Shown: positions 24,811 through 32,111 of the stretch, in pieces
How the letters are laid out: each line of letters begins with the position of its first letter
How positions within the stretch are numbered: position 1 is the first letter of the stretch
Origin: Acetofilamentum sp.
GTDB taxonomy: Bacteria > Bacteroidota > Bacteroidia > Bacteroidales > DYOH01
Reading direction: 5' to 3'
NCBI GenBank assembly: GCA_020720625.1
Contig: DYOH01000036.1
Coordinates: forward strand, 1 to 34,971
Length of the DNA: 34,971 bases
The notes under the pieces: generated by a model
Told to the model about the DNA's origin: nothing
What the model saw: the letters and a program-made list of their open reading frames with translations, nothing else
Database searches by the model: none
Translations under genes and position numbers: made by a program

Positions 24811-26490
24811 AGATAATCAACCACATAGTGGTAAAATCTTTGTAGAAGATATAATCTGGCGCTAACTCAAAGGTGCGTAGCACCGAAATCTAAAACATTA
24901 TAGCAATTTCGGGGCTGTATAAAAAGTATTTCACCAAACACTTAAATAACTAATAATCAATGCCTTAATTAAATACAATTGATTTGTATATATTACTAAT
25001 ATTTAGGAATATAGCAAATTATCCAACCACTTTTCCTGACTTTGACAATGGGTGTCGCACAAAGTTTTTAATAGCTTTAGAATGCAATAATCGATAAAAA
25101 AATTATTTGATTTTCAATATTATAAAATCTCAAAGGTTTAAGATTGGTTTGAGTGTCGCATTGTAAAAGTCAGGAGATAATCAACCACATAGTGGTAAAA
25201 TCTTTGTAGAAGATATAATCTGGCGCTAACTCAAAGGTGCGTAGCACCGAAATCTAAAACATTATTGCAATTTCGGGGCTGTATAAAAAGTATTTCACTA
25301 AACACTTAAATAACTAACAATCAACGCCTTAATTAAATGCAATTGATTTGTATATATTACTGATATTTAGGAATATAGCAAATTATCCAACCACTTTTCC
25401 TGACTTTGACAATGGGTGTCGCACAAAGTTTTTAATAGCTTTAGAATGCAATAATCGATAAAAAAATTATTTGATTTTCAATATTATAAAATCTCAAAGG
25501 TTTAAGATTGATTTGGGTGTCGCATTGTAAAAGTCAGGAGATAATCAACCACGTAGTGGTGAAATCTTTGTAGAAGCTATAATCTGGCGCTAACTCAAAG
25601 GTGCGTAGCACCGAAATCTAAAACATTATTGCAATTTCGGGGCTGTATAAAAAGTATTTCACTAAACACTTAAATAACTAACAATCAACGCCTTAATTAA
25701 ATGCAATTGATTTGTATATATTACTGATATTTAGGAATATAGCAAATTATCCAACCACTTTTCCTGACTTTGACAATGGGTGTCGCACAAAGTTTTTAAT
25801 AGCTTTAGAATGCAATAATCGATAAAAAAATTATTTGATTTTCAATATTATAAAATCTCAAAGGTTTAAGATTGGTTTGAGTGTCGCATTGTAAAAGTCA
25901 AGAGATAATCAACCACGTAGTGGTGAAATCTTTGTAGAAGCTATAATCTGGCGCTAACTCAAAGGTGCGTAGCACCGAAATCTAAAACATTATTGCAATT
26001 TCGGGGCTGTATAAAAAGTATTTCACTAAACACTTAAATAACTAACAATCAACGCCTTAATTAAATACAATTGATTTATATATATTACTGATATTTAGGC
26101 ATATAGCAAATCATCCAACCACTTTTCCTGACTTTGACAATGGGTGTCGCACAAAGTTTTTAATAGCTTTAGAATGCAATAATCGATAAAAAAATTATTT
26201 GATTTTCAATATTATAAAATCTCAAAGGTTTAAGATTGGTTTGAGTGTCGCATTGTAAAAGTCAAGAGATAATCAACCACGTAGTGGTGAAATCTTTGTA
26301 GAAGCTATAATCTGGCGCTAACTCAAAGGTGCGTAGCACCGAAATCTAAAACATTATTGCAATTTCGGGGCTGTATAAAAAGTATTTCACTAAACACTTA
26401 AATAACTAACAATCAACGCCTTAATTAAATACAATTGATTTATATATATTACTGATATTTAGGCATATAGCAAATCATCCAACCACTTTT
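24811..26490. repeat. Tandem array of 364-base units: four full copies plus a partial fifth
   Basis: Unit starts (GATAATCAACCAC) lie at 24812, 25176, 25540, 25904 and 26268, an exact 364-base period each time. Each full unit is module A (about 223-224 bases, to ...CCAACCACTTTT) plus module B (140 bases). The fifth unit has A only. Units are nearly identical. Shared variants run in order along the array: CACATAGTGGT in units 1-2 but CACGTAGTGGT in 3-5, and TTAGGAATATAG in 1-3 but TTAGGCATATAG in 4-5. This implies stepwise duplication. There is no open frame of useful length in the array. Module A carries two small palindromes, CCACRTAGTGG and GGTGCGTAGCACC. Confidence 0.95.
25035..25174. repeat. 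Module B, first copy: 140-base element with inverted ends
   Basis: It starts CCTGACTTTGACAATG and ends CATTGTAAAAGTCAGG, a 16-base terminal inverted repeat with one mismatch. Further copies are at 25399-25538, 25763-25902 and 26127-26266; the last two end GTCAAG. It has no coding capacity. It looks like a small non-autonomous element captured in, or formed with, the tandem array. Confidence 0.8.
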
Positions 26491-26501
26491 GATACAGCCC
26501 C
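26367..26501. mobile_element. MITE-like 135-base element closing the array
   Basis: The left end GGGGCTGTATAAAAAGT (26367-26383) and the right end ACTTTTGATACAGCCCC (26485-26501) are inverted copies with 16 of 17 bases matching. There is no coding capacity. The left end is present in all five A modules (first at 24911), but the right end occurs only here; in the other four copies module B starts where the last bases of the right end should be. Ends beginning GGGGCTGT are common among bacterial insertion sequences, but the parent element is not in the window. No convincing target duplication is visible. Confidence 0.7.
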
Positions 26502-26626
26502 TTTAAGATGCAAAAAATGGTAATACTACAAAGATATCGCCGCTAACGCGAATAAAATCAAATACATACTTAAACAACCATAAATCAAACATTTTATAAA
26601 TAAACGCCTAATTCAAAAAAAAACTA

Positions 26627-26769
26627 ATAAGGTAATAAGGTTTTACTTTGCTTTTACAATATTTTCTACTATGGTGTAAATAGCAAATAAGGTTTCTTAC
26701 GCCCTTATGTTTGGGGTCCACCTTAGTAGAAAAAAAACTGTAGCTTTAATTTCTACCTTATTACCTTAT
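26627..26769. mobile_element. Second inverted-repeat (MITE-like) element, 143 bases
   Basis: Perfect 15-base inverted ends ATAAGGTAATAAGGT (26627-26641) and ACCTTATTACCTTAT (26755-26769) bound a non-coding core. Each end is itself a short direct repeat of ATAAGGTA. It may be a tiny non-autonomous element or a long-loop hairpin in RNA. Confidence 0.5.
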
Positions 26770-27033
26770 CACATTTAAGCAAAAGGTTTTCGCAAGTTTT
26801 CTCGAAATTATAATTTATAGAAGTAAAATGCTAATGAACTTATTTTTAGCGCTATTTCAGCAGTCCATAATTAATGAGGCTAAAGAAAATCTATATTTTG
26901 CTTGAGAGTTTTGTGGGTAAGTATATGCTGTACAAAAATTACAGATTGGACCTTGTAATGCAAATACCTATATATTCGCTATTGTCAACTATTACGAAAC
27001 AGGCAATTTGGCAAGATGCTTCAAACATAATAA
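26770..27033. other. AT-rich sequence without a supported gene
   Basis: A short plus-strand frame (26874-27068) runs through the downstream terminator hairpin and shows no protein-like composition or start signal. I see nothing else between the repeat region and the terminator of the Fur-family gene. Confidence 0.5.
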
Positions 27034-27066
27034 ACAAAAAAATACCTGCCTTGCAGAGGCAGGTAT
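27034..27066 (-). terminator. Terminator of the Fur-family gene
   Basis: A 10-base-pair perfect stem (ATACCTGCCT 27042-27051 with AGGCAGGTAT 27057-27066) and 5-base loop. On the minus strand it is followed by a run of seven T's. It lies 41 bases after the stop codon. Confidence 0.85.
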
Positions 27067-27107
27067 AACCATGAAACAACTAACTATTTGCTAATAATCT
27101 AGCTCAT

Positions 27108-27518
27108 TTATATATATTTTGCAATTATTTCAAGTTTCATATCCTGAATTTGAACATGAGGAATAGACTTATTCTTGAAATAATCTTCTAATAATTTATT
27201 CAAATCATCGTCGTAATAATCCATAATCTTATCTGAATTTTCCAAATAAATATGATGATGTCTATCTGTGTGAGCATCATAACGCATTTTATCGCCATCG
27301 TTTTTTATCTTGCGCACCAAATCCTTTTCCACCAAGGTTTCTAGTGTTTTATAAATAGTACCGGTTGAGATTCCCGGATATTTGGCGGATACAATATCAA
27401 TAATCATTTCTGCCGATGGATGCTCTTTCGTTGTAAGTAATGCCTCATATACAGCTACTCTTTGCATAGTAACCTTTAATCCGTGGGCAGTTAATTTTTC
27501 TTTTATTTGTTCGTACAT
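27108..27518 (-). CDS. Fur-family transcriptional regulator (PerR-like)
   Basis: This is a metal- or peroxide-sensing repressor of 136 residues. I use the ATG at 27518 (MYEQIKEKLTAHGLKVTMQR); a longer frame to 27593 would cover the promoter and operator. The winged helix-turn-helix occupies residues 1-80 (QRVAVYEALLTTKEHPSAEMI, then YPGISTGTIYKTLETLVEKDLV). The dimer domain has the regulatory metal ligands in DAHTDRHHHIYLE and the acidic segment MDYYDDDLNKLL. It has no cysteine, so the usual CxxC structural zinc site is missing, as in several Bacteroidota PerR-type proteins. An excellent promoter with an overlapping palindrome lies upstream, so it is probably autoregulated. Its targets may include the divergent peptidase gene. 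Confidence 0.9.
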   Translation of the reverse strand: MYEQIKEKLTAHGLKVTMQRVAVYEALLTTKEHPSAEMIIDIVSAKYPGISTGTIYKTLETLVEKDLVRKIKNDGDKMRYDAHTDRHHHIYLENSDKIMDYYDDDLNKLLEDYFKNKSIPHVQIQDMKLEIIAKYI

Positions 27519-27545
27519 AATGACAATTTCTAAATAACATTCAGT

Positions 27546-27593
27546 CCTAATCAGGATTAGGTACAAAGATATATAAATTCTTTTAAAATACAA
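27546..27593 (-). promoter_or_regulatory. Promoter and palindromic operator of the Fur-family gene
   Basis: On the minus strand: TTG (27593-27591), a 19-base spacer, then TATCTTTG (27571-27564), a nearly ideal Bacteroidota promoter. Directly downstream, covering the expected start of transcription, is the perfect 7-2-7 inverted repeat CCTAATC-AG-GATTAGG (27546-27561), a good candidate for the Fur/PerR operator. Confidence 0.75.
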
Positions 27594-27757
27594 TATTTTA
27601 TAAGAACTTAAACCCTAATTAACACTTTTTTATCTTTTAATTAAGAGCGCAAAACTATATATTTTTTTGGGGAAAGGACATAAATAATTCATTTTTTAAG
27701 TTTTTTTTGGTTTTTTTTTGCACATTTACAAAAAAATGGCGGAGAGAAATTAAGCAA

Positions 27758-28555
27758 ATGAGAGAATGGTATGGAATAGCCGGACATAGCATAATTCCGG
27801 TAAGAAAAGAGCCTGCCGAACAAAGTGAGATGATAAGCCAGATTTTGTTCGGAGAGATATATAAGGTTTTGGAAGAGAAAAACGCATGGTTGTATGTTCA
27901 ATTGTCCTACGACGATTATAAAGGCTATATTCCTGAACTAATGCACACCGGTTTGGAACCCGAATTTTGGGCTTCCTGTATCGAAGAGAAACCACATATT
28001 ACAGCATCTATAAGCATAATTAGTCCGATAGGAGCAAATTTTCCACAACTTATTCCTGCCGGAAGCAGTTTAAATATATACTCAGAAACAAGCAAAAGTT
28101 TTAGGCTTAACGATACAAGTTTCCGATTTTATAGTTCGGAACAAGACATTGAAAAGAAATTTGCAGCTTTCGACATTTCGGATGTTGCCCTTCGCTTTTT
28201 AAATGCGCCATATTTATGGGGCGGACGCACTATTTTTGGCATAGATTGTTCGGGTTTTACGCAAATTGTATATAAAATTTGTGGTATAAAACTACTGCGC
28301 GATGCTTATCAGCAATTCTCGCAAGGAAAATTTGTTACCGAATTTACCGAAATTAGGGCCGGCGATTTGGCTTTTTTTGGTACCTCTATCTCCAAAATCT
28401 CGCATGTGGGAATTTTACTAAACAATGAACAAATTATTCATGCCAGCGGAAAAGTTAGGATTGATAAATGGGACGAAATTGGCATCTTTAATGCCGAAAA
28501 ACAAAAATATTCGCATAAATTAATTGGAATAAAAAGAATCGAAAATGTGGTTTAA
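27758..28555 (+). CDS. NlpC/P60 family peptidase with SH3-like domains
   Basis: This gamma-D-glutamyl-diamino-acid type endopeptidase acts on cell-wall peptides, similar to YkfC/dipeptidyl-peptidase VI. The ATG at 27758 gives MREWYGIAGHSIIPVR; a TTG-started longer frame lies in a T-rich promoter-like tract. Residues 1-75 and about 80-135 are SH3-like domains. The NlpC/P60 domain (about 140-262) has Cys164 in GIDCSGF, His216 in ISHVGIL and His228 in IIHASG, after the PYLWGGRT motif. No signal peptide is visible, as in cytoplasmic enzymes that recycle murein peptides. The stop overlaps the ATG of a 33-residue membrane protein gene, so the downstream genes are probably co-translated. Confidence 0.92.
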   Translation: MREWYGIAGHSIIPVRKEPAEQSEMISQILFGEIYKVLEEKNAWLYVQLSYDDYKGYIPELMHTGLEPEFWASCIEEKPHITASISIISPIGANFPQLIPAGSSLNIYSETSKSFRLNDTSFRFYSSEQDIEKKFAAFDISDVALRFLNAPYLWGGRTIFGIDCSGFTQIVYKICGIKLLRDAYQQFSQGKFVTEFTEIRAGDLAFFGTSISKISHVGILLNNEQIIHASGKVRIDKWDEIGIFNAEKQKYSHKLIGIKRIENVV

Positions 28556-28646
28556 ATGGGCAGCAATTATTGAATTTCTGTTCCTGATTTTATTAGGAAT
28601 AGCAGTTTATTTATGGACACGAAAAAAAGATGAACAAAAAAAATAG
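28545..28646 (+). CDS. 33-residue single-span membrane protein
   Basis: This is a very short gene. The ATG at 28545 lies inside the last codons of the NlpC/P60 gene in another frame. The product starts MWFKWAAIIEFLFLILLGIA and ends VYLWTRKKDEQKK: one hydrophobic helix (about 6-23) followed by a positive cytoplasmic tail. The stop is 5 bases before the Nudix ATG, so it bridges the two genes without gaps. Tight coupling and a clean TM-plus-basic-tail pattern support a real gene. I cannot assign a family; small subunits of membrane complexes look like this. Confidence 0.65.
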   Translation: MWFKWAAIIEFLFLILLGIAVYLWTRKKDEQKK

Positions 28647-28651
28647 CAAAT

Positions 28652-29086
28652 ATGGCATACACTTATGATTATCCAAGGCCGGCAGTTACCGTAGATGCAC
28701 TTCTTTTCTTTGAAAACGGGCAAAATTTCGAGCTTTTGCTTATCAAAAGAAAACATGAGCCTTTTAAAAACGCATGGGCAATTCCGGGTGGTTTTGTAGA
28801 TCAAAACGAAACCCTTGATATGGCAGTTCAAAGAGAATTACTCGAAGAAACCGGAGTTTCGGGCATCGACTTATTGCAATTTAAAGCCTATGGCAATCCG
28901 GGCAGAGACCCACGTGGGCACACAGTTTCTATTGTGTTTTATGCCTTTGCATACGAAAAACCAAAAGCCATAGCGGCCGACGATGCTTCCGATACAGCTT
29001 GGTTTTCGGTTGATGATTTGCCACCTATGGCATTCGACCATCAACATATCATTCAAGAAGCAAGGAATCTTATCCTAGCTCCCTGA
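28652..29086 (+). CDS. Nudix hydrolase
   Basis: This 144-residue cytoplasmic hydrolase splits nucleoside-diphosphate-linked compounds. The Nudix box is complete: GFVDQNETLDMAVQRELLEE then TGV, matching G-x5-E-x7-R-E-x-x-E-E-x-G. The family often works on ADP-ribose, dinucleotides or oxidised nucleotides; the PGGF and YGNPGRDPRGHTVSIVFYAF segments resemble the ADP-ribose pyrophosphatase/NrtR-like subgroup. It follows the small membrane protein by 5 bases and its last 17 bases overlap the end of the convergent Crp/Fnr gene, a compact arrangement with no room for a terminator. The exact substrate is not readable. Confidence 0.92.
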   Translation: MAYTYDYPRPAVTVDALLFFENGQNFELLLIKRKHEPFKNAWAIPGGFVDQNETLDMAVQRELLEETGVSGIDLLQFKAYGNPGRDPRGHTVSIVFYAFAYEKPKAIAADDASDTAWFSVDDLPPMAFDHQHIIQEARNLILAP

Positions 29087-29786
29087 TTTTTCTTAATTGT
29101 TCAACATTTTTGATGCTAAATTTTTTACCATCTATTTGAATCAAATCCTCGTCGCGCAATTTTTTCAGCATTCTGATAACGTTTTCGGTAGTCATACCGC
29201 AAAGCTCGGCGAGTTCTTTCCTGGATAGCTCCAAAATAAACTCCTGTTTGCGAAAAATGCGCTCCGAAAGGCAAAGCAAAATATCGGCAAGGCGACCATA
29301 AGACTGCCTTTGTGTGATAGAAAAAAATCTACCATAAGTTTGAATCATGTTGGAATTTAAAATGCCGATAATATCTGATGCAAATTGCGCATTCTGATTG
29401 ATAATCCTTCTAAATACATTGATATCAATCATCTTTATCACAGACGGAATATAAGTAGATATAGAATATACAAAAACATTATTTCCGCTAAAAAGCGAGT
29501 TTAGCCCAGCCAAATTTTCCTCCGGAATAATTTTCAAAATAAGCTGTTCGTGCTTACTTTCCATATATACTTTTAATAATCCTTTGCAAACATAAATAAT
29601 ATGTGTAGCAAAAGTACCTTGTTTACAAACCATTTCGCCTGCTCCAAATTTTACTTCAACTGTGTTTTGGTCAAGTAATATTTGCTCCTCGGGGGTGAGC
29701 GAAAGAAAACAATTACACCGGTTTAATCCAACGGTACAAGTGTTGATTCTTTCAGTTGCTTGATTTTGAGTGCTTGCTAATTTCAT
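29070..29786 (-). CDS. Crp/Fnr-family transcriptional regulator
   Basis: This is a 238-residue regulator starting at ATG 29786 (MKLASTQNQ); a longer frame reaches 29828 but crosses the promoter. The cyclic-nucleotide-binding-fold sensor covers about 25-140, followed by the dimer helix and a C-terminal winged HTH. The recognition helix region is LSRKELAELCGMTTENVIRM: Glu and Arg at the CRP/FNR DNA-contact positions are kept, and the FNR Ser is Ile. Cysteines at 17, 24, 26, 54 and 67 crowd the N-terminal part, so an Fe-S or thiol sensor is possible though the spacing is not that of classical FNR. It is divergent from the rhodanese-porin genes and a TTGAT-type palindrome lies between them. Confidence 0.88.
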   Translation of the reverse strand: MKLASTQNQATERINTCTVGLNRCNCFLSLTPEEQILLDQNTVEVKFGAGEMVCKQGTFATHIIYVCKGLLKVYMESKHEQLILKIIPEENLAGLNSLFSGNNVFVYSISTYIPSVIKMIDINVFRRIINQNAQFASDIIGILNSNMIQTYGRFFSITQRQSYGRLADILLCLSERIFRKQEFILELSRKELAELCGMTTENVIRMLKKLRDEDLIQIDGKKFSIKNVEQLRKIRELG

Positions 29787-29807
29787 TGTTCTTGAGATTG
29801 TTAAATG

Positions 29808-29850
29808 CAAATATAAGCATTCCGTCATAATATGTATTGATATATATCAT
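29808..29850 (-). promoter_or_regulatory. Crp/Fnr gene promoter with an Fnr-type palindrome near -40
   Basis: On the minus strand a perfect -7 box TATATTTG (29815-29808) has no -33 box. In its place lies TTGATATATATCAT (29837-29850), whose inner 12 bases TGATATATATCA are a perfect palindrome and which differs from the Fnr consensus TTGAT-N4-ATCAA at the last base. Its centre is about 40 bases before the expected start of transcription, the position of class II activation. Confidence 0.6.
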
Positions 29851-30010
29851 GTTTTTCGCCATTGTGTATCAGTTTATTACCATACCCTATATCACTGAAT
29901 TTCTCTGGTGTAGTATTTCGATTATGTTCAACTTTGCATTAATCAAAAAAACAAAATCTCAGTGGAGTTTTTGAAAAAAAAACAATGTATCACAAATTAA
30001 ATTTATTCAA

Positions 30011-31000
30011 ATGAAAAAGTTTCTTATTTATTTTGTAGGATTATTTTTAATCACATCCTTTACTTTTGTTAGTTGTAAAGACGAAGAAGTAGTTGAGCCT
30101 GCGTTTGAAACCATGACAAAATATATGGTAGAAAACGATTTAGATTTACCAAGCATTTTAACGTATAACTCCAATGGTACAGCTATTGGTTTTGTAGTTG
30201 GTGCTCCTGCTACTGCCGATTTAGTGCCTGCATTTTTGGCCAAATATTACATCTTGGATATCCGTGCGGCAGCCGATTTTGCCAATGGTCATTTAGATGG
30301 TGCCAAAAATATTGTTTTTGCCGATATTTTAACCGAAGCTGCAAGTGCCGGAGCTAAACCTATTCTTATGGTTTGCTATACCGGACAAACTGCTTGTTAT
30401 GCTACTTCTTTATTACGTTTATACGGATACAGAAATGCACAGGCTTTAAAATGGGGTATGAGTGGTTGGAATGCCGATTTCGACAAATGGACTGCAAGTG
30501 TAGCTAGTATTGCTCAAGGACATGCCAATTGGTCTTTTGACGCTGCTCCTGCAAATGTAAAATACGAAAAACCTGTTATCAACGAAAATTCTACCGATGG
30601 TGCTGCTATTTTAGAAGCGCGCGTAGAAGCTGTTGTTGCTGCCGGTGCCAGAACTGTTGCTGCTCAGGATGTTATTGATAACCCAAACAATTATTTTGTA
30701 AACAATTACTTCTCCGAAGCTGATTTTGGTAACTTTGGACACGTAAAAGGTGCACGCAGAATTAATCCTTTAACCATTGCCGACGATATCATGTATAATA
30801 TCGACCCGGCCGCCAAAGTGGTTACTTATTGCTACACAGGCCAAACTTCGGCCATTATTACTGCTTACTTAAATGTTTTAGGTTACGATGCATATTCTTT
30901 ACTTTTTGGAATGAACAAATTCTTTAATTCTAGTACTGCCTGGACTTCGAACCAGTGGGGCGTTGATTCAAAATCTAAATCATATCCTTACGTTAAGTAA
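30011..31000 (+). CDS. Lipoprotein with two active-type rhodanese domains
   Basis: This extracytoplasmic sulfurtransferase has a lipoprotein signal ending FVSC (Cys22), followed at once by KDEE. Acidic residues there resemble Bacteroidota surface-export signals, so the protein may be on the outer face. Domain 1 (about 70-162) has YILDIRAAADFANGHLDGA and the catalytic loop VCYTGQTA with Cys122. Domain 2 (about 215-312) has the loop YCYTGQTS with Cys274. Both loops keep a nucleophilic Cys and the same CYTGQT sequence, which is unusual since tandem rhodaneses normally keep one active domain. It heads an operon with a porin and another rhodanese. The likely role is transfer of sulfane sulfur from thiosulfate or persulfides (inference). 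Confidence 0.9.
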   Translation: MKKFLIYFVGLFLITSFTFVSCKDEEVVEPAFETMTKYMVENDLDLPSILTYNSNGTAIGFVVGAPATADLVPAFLAKYYILDIRAAADFANGHLDGAKNIVFADILTEAASAGAKPILMVCYTGQTACYATSLLRLYGYRNAQALKWGMSGWNADFDKWTASVASIAQGHANWSFDAAPANVKYEKPVINENSTDGAAILEARVEAVVAAGARTVAAQDVIDNPNNYFVNNYFSEADFGNFGHVKGARRINPLTIADDIMYNIDPAAKVVTYCYTGQTSAIITAYLNVLGYDAYSLLFGMNKFFNSSTAWTSNQWGVDSKSKSYPYVK

Positions 31001-31024
31001 TCAAGATTAGATAAATTTTTAAAA

Positions 31025-31044
31025 GGGGCAGCTTACACTGCCCC
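31025..31044 (+). promoter_or_regulatory. Intercistronic hairpin between the rhodanese and porin genes
   Basis: A 7-base-pair GC-rich stem (GGGGCAG with CTGCCCC) and 6-base loop lie in the 59-base gap. No T run follows. It may protect or process the mRNA and set different levels of the two genes, or partly terminate transcription. Confidence 0.6.
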
Positions 31045-31059
31045 ACAAAAAGTATACTC

Positions 31060-32085
31060 ATGAAAAAAACAATTTTATTATTTGCCATTATTTTTGCGGT
31101 TGGAATTTCTGCCATTAAAGCACAAGGTTGCGGCGACCCCGCCGGCGAAACTTCTTCGGAAGACGGAGCTAAAATCTTCGGATTTTTTCAACCACAATTC
31201 GACTACAATCTTACTGACCCAAATACCAGTACTTTTAAATTCAAACGGGCCAGAATTGGTCTTTCAGGAACTATTCCCTATGATTTCTATTACTATGTGG
31301 TTATGGAAAACAGTGCTTTTGTTAGTCAATCGGGATATCCTTATTTGTTAGATGCTTTTATTTCTTATCGTCGTTTCGAGTGGATGAATATCTCCATGGG
31401 ATCTTTTAAAATGCCTTTTGGCCTCGAAGTGAATACTGCTTGTAATGCGCTTCATACTATAGAAAGAGCTATAGTTTCGGATCAAATTGCCACTCCTCAG
31501 CGAGATATGGGCCTTATGGCAATTGGTAACTTCCTCGATAAAAAAATTAACTATTCTGTGGCGCTAATGAATGGTCGTGGTTTAGGCATCAAAGACAACA
31601 ATCTTAAAAAAGATTTCATTGGTCGTTTAAGAATTTCGCCCATTGAAGCAATTACAGTGGGTGGCAGCTTTAGATTTGGCTATCCGAATACCGACGATGC
31701 TACCAGAATGTCGTATGCTGCCGAAGCACAAGTTAAATTTGGTGAATTCTTGCTCCAAGGTGAATATATTTACGACGAAGGCGACTACAACAGAGGTGCC
31801 GGCGGCGGTTGCGGTTCTGAACCGCTTACTCTAGGCGAAAAACGCAATGGTGCATGGGTGCACGCTATGTATTTGCTGCCCTTTAATTTGCAGCCGGTTG
31901 TGAAATGGGAATTTTTCGATACCGACAATGCCATTGCCGACAACAGCATTTACCGTTATACTTTTGGTGCCAATTATTTTTTCAACGACAATACTCGTCT
32001 ACAATTAAATTATTTATATAATGTTGAAAAAGGTGCCGAAACACCCAACGATGCAGTAATGATGCAATTACAAATCAAATTTTAA
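31060..32085 (+). CDS. OprP/OprO-like outer-membrane porin
   Basis: This is a beta-barrel outer-membrane channel of the phosphate-selective porin O/P family. A signal peptide (ending SAIKAQ) precedes a 319-residue barrel. Typical features are FGFFQPQFDYN, FKFKRARIGLSGTIPYDFYY, LLDAFISYRR, the SFKMPFGLEVNTACN motif and TPQRDMGLMAIGNF. The last strand ends in Phe (MMQLQIKF), the outer-membrane assembly signal. The family forms anion-selective channels; between two sulfurtransferase genes it would be suited to passing sulfur oxyanions (inference). The Cys-containing start of the mature part (GCGDPAGE) and the GGGCG loop are notable extra cysteines. Confidence 0.88.
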   Translation: MKKTILLFAIIFAVGISAIKAQGCGDPAGETSSEDGAKIFGFFQPQFDYNLTDPNTSTFKFKRARIGLSGTIPYDFYYYVVMENSAFVSQSGYPYLLDAFISYRRFEWMNISMGSFKMPFGLEVNTACNALHTIERAIVSDQIATPQRDMGLMAIGNFLDKKINYSVALMNGRGLGIKDNNLKKDFIGRLRISPIEAITVGGSFRFGYPNTDDATRMSYAAEAQVKFGEFLLQGEYIYDEGDYNRGAGGGCGSEPLTLGEKRNGAWVHAMYLLPFNLQPVVKWEFFDTDNAIADNSIYRYTFGANYFFNDNTRLQLNYLYNVEKGAETPNDAVMMQLQIKF

Positions 32086-32111
32086 TAAATTATATAATTT
32101 AGTATTTTATC

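Noticed and set aside
24811-26490. CRISPR array
   Set aside because: The period is 364 bases with near-identical full units and no short repeat/variable spacer pattern, and there are no cas genes nearby.
26874-27068. Open frame of 64 codons on the plus strand
   Set aside because: It runs into the terminator hairpin of the Fur-family gene and has no protein-like signal.
30028-30243. Antisense frame inside the rhodanese lipoprotein gene, and many similar shadows elsewhere
   Set aside because: These frames mirror codon bias of the real genes and lack start signals or domain features.
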